Translations under genes and position numbers: made by a program
NCBI GenBank assembly: GCA_947305835.1
Contig: CAMZEQ010000052.1
Span: 1 to 5,710 of the forward strand
Origin: an uncultured Alphaproteobacteria bacterium
GTDB taxonomy: Bacteria; Pseudomonadota; Alphaproteobacteria; CAAHEQ01; UBA3637
Direction of reading: 5' to 3'
Length of the DNA: 5,710 nucleotides
Part shown: piece by piece, positions 1-5,655 of the stretch
How positions within the stretch are numbered: position 1 is the first letter of the stretch
Layout of the letters: every line of letters starts with the position of its first letter
Notes under the pieces: model-generated
Seen by the model: the letters and a program-made list of their open reading frames with translations, nothing else
What the model was told of the DNA's origin: nothing
The model's database searches: none

Positions 1-368
1 GTTTTCGCGTATAACGGATTGTCTCGGCGTAAATTGAATTCTGACCTCCGTGTCGTTGCTGCCACATCTTTGAAAAAGTCATCAGCAACCTTATCATATC
101 CTGCGCCGTTCAACACATAAAACAAACAGGCCTGAGAAGGTGAAACAGAACCGCATATGGGCATCCGTTCCTTTTTATCTCTGTTCGGAATAACACGCGC
201 AGATATTCCCGTCACAGATTGTGTCGGCTTTGGTGCCGAATCCGAACCGGACATAGAGCAACCGAAAAATGCCCCCAACAAAAATAAACCGGTCATGGAA
301 TACCAAAAATAACGAATCATCCGAGTTTTCAACTCTTCCAAACGTTGCTTGTGCTGCATCAGCAACAT
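1..368 (-). CDS. Membrane-anchored or lipoprotein-type exported protein, partial, running off the window
   Basis: In the +1 frame relative to the entry at 495 the sequence is open from before 368 to the window edge. It includes a charged helical stretch (QHKQRLEELKTRMIRY), a hydrophobic segment YFWYSMTGLFLLGAFFGC and then a polar region, SMSGSDSAPKPTQSVTG. The hydrophobic segment could be a single membrane anchor of an inner-membrane protein whose cytoplasmic N-terminus begins at 495. It could also be a lipoprotein signal with cleavage before the Cys of FFGC, starting at ATG 320 or 296. Beyond it is an apparently periplasmic domain with two Cys 10 positions apart (MPICGSVSPSQACLFYV), which could form a disulfide, and then GAGYDKVADDFFKDVAA. 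None of the ATGs at 368, 359, 320 or 296 has a well-placed Shine-Dalgarno, which favours the fused, frameshifted gene. The 3' end is outside the window. I do not recognise the family. Confidence 0.65.
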   Translation of the reverse strand, partial: MLLMQHKQRLEELKTRMIRYFWYSMTGLFLLGAFFGCSMSGSDSAPKPTQSVTGISARVIPNRDKKERMPICGSVSPSQACLFYVLNGAGYDKVADDFFKDVAATTRRSEFNLRRDNPLYAK

Positions 369-495
369 CCGGTGATACAGCGTCCTCAGACGATTGTTCA
401 GATGTCGGCGCCGGTGAAACAGCCGGTGTTTGGTCTGAAAGATTCTCATTCGTCTGCAACGGTGGCAGTGGCGCTTTAAAAACAGGATCAACCAT
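175..495 (-). CDS. Reading frame starting at 495: Pro/Ser/Glu-rich N-terminal region, with a probable frameshift before its end
   Basis: ATG 495 lies one base after the stop of the secretin-like gene and has a strong Shine-Dalgarno (GGAG at 505-502, six-base spacing), so translation very probably starts here. The frame reads 106 residues to a TAA at 177-175. The first 45-50 residues are convincing as a disordered, acidic, Pro/Ser/Thr-rich region (PLPPLQTNENLSDQTPAVSP). From about residue 50 the translation turns into an unlikely sequence (LFLVFHDRFIFVGGIFRLL and then several Cys). At the same place the +1 frame becomes a convincing protein (next entry). I infer that the natural product switches frame between about 400 and 345, through a mutation, a sequence error or recoding. 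In that case residues after about 50 here are not real. A separate 106-residue protein overlapping its neighbour by about 190 bases is the alternative. Confidence 0.5.
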   Translation of the reverse strand: MVDPVFKAPLPPLQTNENLSDQTPAVSPAPTSEQSSEDAVSPDVADAAQATFGRVENSDDSLFLVFHDRFIFVGGIFRLLYVRFGFGTKADTICDGNICACYSEQR

Positions 496-496
496 T

Positions 497-1648
497 TTAC
501 TCTCCTTTTTTCATTAAATTAATAAAATTAAATTTCAAAGTCAATAGCAACTCAACATTCTGTTTACCCGGAACAGGTACCCCGATAACAGCAGCTTCTT
601 GATCCAAAGCATTTGAAAAATCAAAACTGACAATCTCTCCCGCTTTTGAATCAATCGTCAAAGTACTTTGCGAGACCTTTTTATTATAAATTTTTGAACG
701 CAGCATGACTGATAAATTTTCATAAGGACGATTGAAAGCACATTCACCCAAATCAAAATGAACACGCCAACCGCTCGGAACAACCATCTGACCTTGCGCC
801 AAAGGAACGACACGATAACTTTCCATCGCTTTTGCCACGAACTGTAAAACGTTAAGCGCCGGTTTTAAAATCAATAAAGTACCGCCGACACCGGCTTGAC
901 TGCCAGCAAAACGGGAAGCACCAAAACCGGCAATAACCTGTTGCCAATGCAACACTTGCGATGACGGATACATTTCATATAAATTCATTTGCGCCACCAA
1001 CAAATACTTATCTTCGATAAATGAAACCATTAACTGACGGATACGATTTAATTCATCGCGCGTTCCGGTTAAAGAAATTTGATAATTCACCCAATCCACA
1101 CTGACAGGTGCAAATCTTCCGCCGGCCAAAGCATCAACAAGGGCCATAACTACATATCGATCACGCGGTAATTGAATTAACATCTGCGCCTTGGGTTTCA
1201 ATGTCAAGACTTTACGGGCTGCATCATATGTATAAAAAATACCCGTCTTTTTGGCTATTTCTTCCAATACATTGGATAATTCGCCTTTCATGGATTTTAA
1301 AGAAACAACCGGATAAGCACCGGGTTCAGATTCAACACGAATATCCGCCTCTGACAATAAATTTTGAATGGCTGTTTCTACCGGTTGCTTACGCGAAGAA
1401 AAAGAATTAACCAGATAGCGCGGCAAAGGATCCGTTTGGGCAGGCAATCGAACTGTAAAATCTTGAGGTTGTATAATAACAGTCGATGAAACCTCTTGTT
1501 CCTTAAAATCACGTATACCGCAACGTAAGGGCATTTCCAAATCAAAAAATTCCGCAGCATGAGGAACATTCATCGTCGCACAAACAGAAGCCGGTAACAG
1601 GAAGATACCCAATAAAAAAATACAAATTTTTCCCATACGAACACGCAT
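497..1648 (-). CDS. Exported secretin-like protein (N0/N1-type domains with a short C-terminal beta domain)
   Basis: The product has 383 residues. An N-terminal signal peptide is clear: basic MRVRMGK, hydrophobic ICIFLLGIFLLPA, and a likely signal peptidase I site after SVCA. The Cys there is not in a good lipobox because Val precedes it. Residues 85-151 fit the STN/N0 fold of secretins and TonB-linked proteins: PVETAIQNLLSEADI, VVSLKSMKGELSNVLEEIAKKTGIFY and a closing VLTLKP strand. Residues 152-212 resemble an N1-type domain (ISLTGTRDELNRIRQLMVSF), followed by YLLVAQMNLYEM, like the strand that opens the secretin region in type IVb pilus secretins. The C-terminal part (213-377) is rich in predicted strands and ends VELLLTLKFNFINL. 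It is short compared with known secretins, usually 450 residues or more, so channel formation is doubtful. ATG 1648 is preferred to the adjacent ATG 1651 because GGGG at 1658-1655 lies six bases away. The preceding stop codon abuts this start. Confidence 0.75.
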   Translation of the reverse strand: MRVRMGKICIFLLGIFLLPASVCATMNVPHAAEFFDLEMPLRCGIRDFKEQEVSSTVIIQPQDFTVRLPAQTDPLPRYLVNSFSSRKQPVETAIQNLLSEADIRVESEPGAYPVVSLKSMKGELSNVLEEIAKKTGIFYTYDAARKVLTLKPKAQMLIQLPRDRYVVMALVDALAGGRFAPVSVDWVNYQISLTGTRDELNRIRQLMVSFIEDKYLLVAQMNLYEMYPSSQVLHWQQVIAGFGASRFAGSQAGVGGTLLILKPALNVLQFVAKAMESYRVVPLAQGQMVVPSGWRVHFDLGECAFNRPYENLSVMLRSKIYNKKVSQSTLTIDSKAGEIVSFDFSNALDQEAAVIGVPVPGKQNVELLLTLKFNFINLMKKGE

Positions 1649-1651
1649 CAT

Positions 1652-2962
1652 TTACCCCTTTTTTGGTTTTAAAGAAAAGCTTAATTTTCTTTGTACACCA
1701 TTTTGTTCATTTTGTGAAGTCTTTTTTTCATCTATAACAGAAATATCTTGTTTCTGGGTATTTTTTTGTGCATTTTCTTCCAATTGTTTATATTGTTCCT
1801 TGACCGCTTCTTCATCAATCGGTCGATCATCCAATAATTCAAAACCGTCAGGCGCCGGCCCCAAGTATTCCTTTTCCGTACTGGTATCCAAATCACCCAG
1901 CGCTTTTTTAACTTTATTCAAATCCGTTCCTTCTTCAATCAGCGCTGTCGTATCGGATTCACAGTTTTCAACAGCCGTTTGAATATCAGCCTCTATTGCT
2001 TCTTTTTTACGAATTAAAGAATCCCAACCATTCGGATAATATTGTCCGACAACATCCGTTTTTTCCAAATCGATAACCGCTTGAATATCTTTAACAACTT
2101 GACGCATTAAATCAACCACCATCCCGTAATACGGATAGGCAAATGTTTCTATATCACCCAACTGCAAGCATCGAGCCGATAACCATGATTGCAAGTTATC
2201 CAGTAAAGTAATTTCCCTTTCTGCCTTATGTATTGCAAAAGCTTCAGGGGTATTATCATCCGATTTTTGTTCATCCGATTGGATGTTTTCAGTATCTTCC
2301 TGATTAGCAAGTTCTTCATTTTCTGAGACCAAAGCATCATCCGGATTGTTTGAAACATCCGGACTAACGGAAATCCCATCGTTATCAAGATCAGGCAACA
2401 CAACCGTATCCGCAGTATTCGCATCAGGAATTTCATCAGAAACAACAGAAGGAACGCTGCCCGAATTAACCTCTTCCTGATCAGATTGCTCGTCTTCCTT
2501 ATGCATGTCTTGTTGTTCTTGAGAAAAATCATCAAAAGCAGCTTGTTCCGACGGATCGTTTTGTCCGCTATCATCCGCGGGTAAAGGCGCGGATGATTCA
2601 GACGGATTCGATTGCGCCTGACAACGATCTTCCAACTGTCGGTACAAATCCTGGCCCGGCTGCCCGAAAAGTTCCAACCAATGCTGCAAAACAGGCAAAC
2701 GATCGGACATTAATTGCATATCCAACGGTTCTTTTTGTTCCAAATAAGATTGAGCCTCATGCCATGCCGTCAAAGAGGCATAATAATTAAAAACATGATC
2801 CAACTTTTCTTTAAGTTCAACCGGCAAATTTCCCAATTTTTCAAAAACTTGGTCGGCCCAATCAGACCCCATTTCCGTCGACAAAACAGAAACTGTTTTT
2901 TCTAATGAAGTTTGCGTACCGTCGTAATCATTTAAAGCATGGATTATATTTTCTTCATTCAT
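1652..2962 (-). CDS. Unrecognised cytoplasmic protein with a long acidic disordered linker between two helical domains
   Basis: The product has 436 residues. No signal peptide or membrane helix is visible and I cannot assign a family. Residues 1-112 look helical, with aromatic-rich stretches such as HVFNYYASLTAWHEAQSYL and a hydrophobic patch around VLQHWLELFG. Residues 115-240 are a low-complexity region dominated by Asp, Glu, Ser, Asn, Gln and Pro, almost certainly disordered. Residues 241-360 are helical again, beginning HKAEREITLLDNLQSWLSAR and including YPYYGMVVDLMRQVVKDIQA. After a variable stretch (361-420) the protein ends in a basic tail, RKLSFSLKPKKG. Two folded domains on an acidic tether suggest a scaffold or adaptor, but no enzymatic motif is seen. 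A basic C-terminal tail is also found in some substrates of type IV secretion systems; this is weak evidence. The gene begins 16 bases after the preceding stop, and its own stop directly abuts the next gene. Confidence 0.8.
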   Translation of the reverse strand: MNEENIIHALNDYDGTQTSLEKTVSVLSTEMGSDWADQVFEKLGNLPVELKEKLDHVFNYYASLTAWHEAQSYLEQKEPLDMQLMSDRLPVLQHWLELFGQPGQDLYRQLEDRCQAQSNPSESSAPLPADDSGQNDPSEQAAFDDFSQEQQDMHKEDEQSDQEEVNSGSVPSVVSDEIPDANTADTVVLPDLDNDGISVSPDVSNNPDDALVSENEELANQEDTENIQSDEQKSDDNTPEAFAIHKAEREITLLDNLQSWLSARCLQLGDIETFAYPYYGMVVDLMRQVVKDIQAVIDLEKTDVVGQYYPNGWDSLIRKKEAIEADIQTAVENCESDTTALIEEGTDLNKVKKALGDLDTSTEKEYLGPAPDGFELLDDRPIDEEAVKEQYKQLEENAQKNTQKQDISVIDEKKTSQNEQNGVQRKLSFSLKPKKG

Positions 2963-2965
2963 CCG

Positions 2966-2972
2966 CTCCTCC
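2966..2972 (-). promoter_or_regulatory. Shine-Dalgarno that sets the start of the acidic-linker protein at 2962
   Basis: GGAGGAG on the minus strand lies five bases (counted from GGAGG) before ATG 2962. It overlaps an in-frame upstream ATG at 2974 that would add only MEER and has just a weak GAAG upstream. The strong binding site therefore argues for the inner start. Confidence 0.8.
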
Positions 2973-2978
2973 ATTTTT

Positions 2979-3500
2979 TTAAGAATCTTCTTCTATAATT
3001 TCAGAATAGCGTCCTGTCACCCCTTCCCCCATGGAGGCGGCCCCTTGTTGATTAATTCTTTTCAATAATTGCTGAGTTTGTTCCATCAAAATTTTTTGTT
3101 GTTCTTGAAGCTGTTGAAACTCAGATTGAGAAACACGAACAGTACCAACGCCTTCGCCGGCATTTATCAAATCTGAATCAGGCGACGGCAAATAACCATC
3201 CGACATCGTTGAAGATTGATCAGGATTTTCGGAATCATCACTGTTATGCGGTTGTTGTTTTTCTAAAAACTCCAAATAATCACGGACTTCCTGCCCCCCC
3301 ATCAAGCTGGGCAGAAAACGCCGAACATCCGGTGAACATGCCAATAATTGTGTGTTATATTCTTGAACAAAAGATTCATCAAAAAGACGCAAGGATCGAA
3401 ATTGATTCACAAAACGCTGAGCTGCCTGAAGAACTTCACTTTCTTGCGAAACTTTCTGTTTTTGAAACTGCTGTAAAAGCTCATTTGCCGCATCAACCAT
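2979..3500 (-). CDS. Small Gln-rich helical/coiled-coil protein of unknown function
   Basis: The product has 173 residues and I do not recognise a family. No signal peptide or membrane segment is visible, so it is probably cytoplasmic. Residues 1-82 look helical, with a compact hydrophobic stretch SPDVRRFLPSLMGGQEVRDY at 56-75. Residues 83-118 form a Ser/Asp/Pro-rich flexible linker. Residues 124-152 form a Gln-rich predicted coiled coil (FQQLQEQQKILMEQTQQLL), and the tail is acidic, ending IIEEDS. ATG 3500 is chosen over the GTG directly before it at 3503, because GGGGA at 3511-3507 lies six bases upstream of the ATG but only three from the GTG. The Shine-Dalgarno touches the stop codon of the regulator gene, so translation may be coupled. 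The acidic linker echoes the next gene product, and the two may act together. That is inference from context. Confidence 0.8.
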   Translation of the reverse strand: MVDAANELLQQFQKQKVSQESEVLQAAQRFVNQFRSLRLFDESFVQEYNTQLLACSPDVRRFLPSLMGGQEVRDYLEFLEKQQPHNSDDSENPDQSSTMSDGYLPSPDSDLINAGEGVGTVRVSQSEFQQLQEQQKILMEQTQQLLKRINQQGAASMGEGVTGRYSEIIEEDS

Positions 3501-3510
3501 CACAGATCCC

Positions 3511-4488
3511 CTATATCAAAGCTACCCAAACCACACGTTGCAAAACGTCCAGAGGCATCCTTTGTTCTTTTTGTTCAAAGAAAGATTGAATATCTGCAAC
3601 CTGATCGGAAATACTCAATACTCTGGCAAAACCGTTTTTTTCATCCTGGTTAAAAATAACCCAATCCGTCGTCCGAACTGGCATCGTGGGCGACACAACC
3701 AAAACAGATGAAGGCGGCAAAAATGCCGAACTTTCACCCCCGGACAAACGTACGGCATATAAATCGGGATCCCCCGCCAAAGTAGATGGACATAAAACAG
3801 ATCCGATCGGCGCATCAGCATGCGATATAATTTGGCCATCGGATTGCAAAGAAGCCGTAATGGGAACAGTCACTTCATGAGCATCACCGCTACGTATCAT
3901 TAAACGTGACATCGGCAAATCATTATAACCGCCTTTAAAAAGACCGACACCTTTTTTGGCCGTATTATTTTTCAATTCATCCAAGGCACCCGCGTTATCT
4001 AATTCGTATATTTTTAATTGTAAATCTTCATTGGACATTCCCAAAGCACGAGCAATATTTTCGAATGTTTTTTCATCCACTTCACGTTGCCCCATTTCAA
4101 TCCGATGATAAACAGATAATGTCAGCTTGGCACCTTTTGCAATCGCCATTAAACTCATTTTCTTCTGACCGCGCACATAGCGCAAACCGGCCCCCAAAGT
4201 TCTGAGCCCGCCCCCGACATTTTGCTGACGTCTGGATTTTTGTTCATCCCGCCACGCTTTAATAACTTCTGGCTGAGATGCCCCCTCAGCAACGAACAAA
4301 GATTCATAAGGACAATCCAAAAATTTGGCCACTTTCTGCAATTGTTCTTCATTCAAACGGCGATAACCTTTTTCAATTTTACTGAGTGCCGAAATAGTCA
4401 ATCCCAATAAATCGGCCAATTCAATCATACGACGCCCGCGAACCCGACGTAACATCCGTAACTGATTTGGAAATACAATTTCTTCCAT
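3511..4488 (-). CDS. Transcriptional regulator with two XRE helix-turn-helix domains and a degenerate LexA/CI-like (S24) C-terminal domain
   Basis: The gene encodes 325 residues. A first Cro/CI-type helix-turn-helix spans about 8-64, with LADLLGLTISALSKIEKG as the central helices. A second spans about 98-157, with IAKGAKLTLSVYHRIEMG. The remainder, about 205-325, follows the S24 pattern: VPITASLQSDG, then YAVRLSGGES, then SSVLVVSPTMPVRTTDWVIF, then FARVLS. In active members an Ala-Gly bond is cut by a Ser in a G-[DN]-S-M motif assisted by a Lys before an Arg. Here the cleavage-site region reads QSDG, the Ser position appears to be Glu252 with SS after it, and the Lys position is Ala288. I infer a dimerisation or ligand domain that does not cleave itself, so control by SOS-type autoproteolysis is unlikely. 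It is the first gene after the predicted promoter and ends 10 bases before the next start. It probably controls its own operon, perhaps also the secretion genes nearby. Confidence 0.88.
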   Translation of the reverse strand: MEEIVFPNQLRMLRRVRGRRMIELADLLGLTISALSKIEKGYRRLNEEQLQKVAKFLDCPYESLFVAEGASQPEVIKAWRDEQKSRRQQNVGGGLRTLGAGLRYVRGQKKMSLMAIAKGAKLTLSVYHRIEMGQREVDEKTFENIARALGMSNEDLQLKIYELDNAGALDELKNNTAKKGVGLFKGGYNDLPMSRLMIRSGDAHEVTVPITASLQSDGQIISHADAPIGSVLCPSTLAGDPDLYAVRLSGGESSAFLPPSSVLVVSPTMPVRTTDWVIFNQDEKNGFARVLSISDQVADIQSFFEQKEQRMPLDVLQRVVWVALI

Positions 4489-4492
4489 TTTG

Positions 4493-4499
4493 TCTCCTT
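4493..4499 (-). promoter_or_regulatory. Shine-Dalgarno that fixes the regulator start
   Basis: AAGGAGA on the minus strand has its GGAG core five bases before ATG 4488. The frame is also open upstream to an ATG at 4536, which would add 16 mainly hydrophobic residues. That codon overlaps the T-rich promoter spacer, lies upstream of the predicted transcription start and has no ribosome binding site. Confidence 0.8.
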
Positions 4500-4504
4500 T
4501 TTTG

Positions 4505-4522
4505 AATATTAGACATAATATA
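4505..4522 (-). promoter_or_regulatory. Candidate operator: imperfect dyad over the -10 element
   Basis: The minus strand reads TATATTA, then TGTC, then TAATATT. The arms match as an inverted repeat in six of seven positions around a four-base centre. The repeat covers the predicted -10 element and start site, where a bound XRE-family repressor would block polymerase. The gene immediately downstream encodes such a regulator, so autoregulation is a natural inference. An AT-only dyad in an AT-rich promoter may be coincidental. Confidence 0.35.
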
Positions 4523-4544
4523 CACAAAAAAAACAATTTTGCAA
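4515..4544 (-). promoter_or_regulatory. Predicted sigma70-type promoter for the regulator operon
   Basis: On the minus strand a -35-like TTGCAA (4544-4539) is followed after 18 bases by a -10-like TATTAT (4520-4515). An alternative -10, TATATT (4522-4517), gives a 16-base spacer. Transcription would start near 4508, leaving a leader of about 20 bases that carries the Shine-Dalgarno of the regulator gene. The spacer contains a run of eight T. This is the only sizeable gap between genes in the window, and it divides the VirB6-like gene from the tightly packed genes that follow. In such AT-rich DNA promoter-like hexamers also arise by chance. Confidence 0.5.
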
Positions 4545-4584
4545 AGAGAATTTACACTTTTTTTACAAAAAGTTTTCATGTCTT

Positions 4585-5655
4585 TTATTTTGACGACGGC
4601 GGTGCTTTTCCCGTCAGTTTATTGCCCCACTTTTGAGCAGTAGCACCGGCACGTCCGATTCCTTTTAGACCAACCTCTGTCATTTTGGCACCGGCACGAA
4701 TACCGGAAGAAACCGCCTTTGTACCCAAAACAAGGGGAACACCTGCGACAGCACCAACACCGCTTTTCATTAAAAAGCCACCTACCTTGGAACCGAATTT
4801 ATCCACAGCTTCAGCTGCTGCGCCTCCCCCTCTTCGTACGGCATTTCCGCCATCATAACCGAAACGTCGTGCCACATAACCGGAACGGGAAGGTTCTGTT
4901 TTATTTTTTTCATCATCTGCCTGAGCCCGAAAAGCATCCGCTTTCTTTTGGGCATCATCGACATCTTTTTGGGCCTTTTTAATGTTCTTGTCATTATTCG
5001 GCTTGCGTTTTTCTTCTTCTAATTTTCTTTTTTTATTATTCAAGTCTTTTTCAGCTTCTTTGGCCTTTGTTTCTTTCGTTTTATAGGGATTTTCAGCAAA
5101 CGTTTTGGCATTTTCCTTTAAATTACCGTACATACCCGTGACACTGCCGGCCATAGCACCGATTGTCTCCGATATTCCCGTACCGGCTTTACCTTTCTTA
5201 CTGGAATCCGAGACATTAAACAATGCTGCAATAATAATAGGGAAACTTTTCATTAATTTTTCACCCAAAATAACCACTATAAGCAACAAAATCGGGAAAG
5301 TTAATGTCATGTCTTTAGTAATAGCCTTGAACAAATTTTCACCATAATCCCCCGAATAAGGTGCCGTCATTGCTTTTAATAAATCAGCACTTTCCGGCGC
5401 AACAACTCCCTCCAGCATAATCATGACAAATGACATAGAAACAGCCAACCCGATAAATTCAACAATAACATGAAATAAAAAGGTCCATGCTTTCACCGTA
5501 TATTCACGCGTGACGGCAAAAACAGATGTTACCACAAAAAGCGGCATTAAAACCAAAACAAATCCCAACCTTAAAAAGATATCCATGATTCGGAAAGCAA
5601 CCAAAAAACTGAAATACGTAAACAACGCCACCAACAATACCCCCATCAACCACAT
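4585..5655 (-). CDS. VirB6/TrbL-like polytopic inner-membrane protein (type IV secretion channel), probably lacking its N-terminus
   Basis: The reading frame encodes 356 residues. Hydrophobic segments lie at about 3-22, 28-48, 57-82 and 115-148, and the last may be two helices. A hydrophilic tail follows: a highly charged predicted coiled coil at about 192-247, rich in Lys, Glu, Asp and Ala, then a basic Gly/Ala-rich region at 260-356 containing RRGGGAAAEA and ending in PPSSK. The second and third helices, with a Pro-Leu-Phe in the membrane and a TREYTVKAW stretch between them, resemble the conserved core of VirB6/TrbL proteins, inner-membrane channel subunits of type IV secretion systems. 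That assignment is by pattern only. Two things suggest that ATG 5655 is not the native start: it has no Shine-Dalgarno sequence, unlike the genes after the promoter, and the protein begins inside a membrane helix where family members usually have further N-terminal sequence. The gene ends 96 bases before the regulator gene. Confidence 0.7.
   Translation of the reverse strand: MWLMGVLLVALFTYFSFLVAFRIMDIFLRLGFVLVLMPLFVVTSVFAVTREYTVKAWTFLFHVIVEFIGLAVSMSFVMIMLEGVVAPESADLLKAMTAPYSGDYGENLFKAITKDMTLTFPILLLIVVILGEKLMKSFPIIIAALFNVSDSSKKGKAGTGISETIGAMAGSVTGMYGNLKENAKTFAENPYKTKETKAKEAEKDLNNKKRKLEEEKRKPNNDKNIKKAQKDVDDAQKKADAFRAQADDEKNKTEPSRSGYVARRFGYDGGNAVRRGGGAAAEAVDKFGSKVGGFLMKSGVGAVAGVPLVLGTKAVSSGIRAGAKMTEVGLKGIGRAGATAQKWGNKLTGKAPPSSK

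Noticed and set aside
269..517. Plus-strand open frame opposite the last gene.
   Set aside because: It is antisense to the convincing minus-strand reading, has no domain pattern, and runs through the ribosome binding site and start of the gene at 495.
2357..2392. DLDNDG motif in the acidic linker of the 436-residue protein, like a calcium-binding DxDxDG loop.
   Set aside because: It lies in a stretch already saturated with Asp and Asn, the later loop positions do not fit an EF-hand or thrombospondin type 3 repeat, and there is only one copy.
2149..2574. Long minus-strand frame inside the acidic-linker gene (141 codons).
   Set aside because: It is the out-of-frame shadow of an Asp/Glu/Ser-rich region, giving Ile/Leu/Arg/Lys-rich nonsense, and it has no ribosome binding site.
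4489..4536. Upstream ATG at 4536 extending the regulator by 16 hydrophobic residues.
   Set aside because: It overlaps the promoter region and has no ribosome binding site, while ATG 4488 has a strong one and fits the usual start of an XRE domain.
4556..4573. Hairpin after the VirB6-like gene: ACTTTTT and AAAAAGT arms with a GTAA loop, considered as a terminator.
   Set aside because: The stem has one G-C pair and is too weak, and the nearest T run (4533-4526) is over 20 bases away, so it does not look like an intrinsic terminator.
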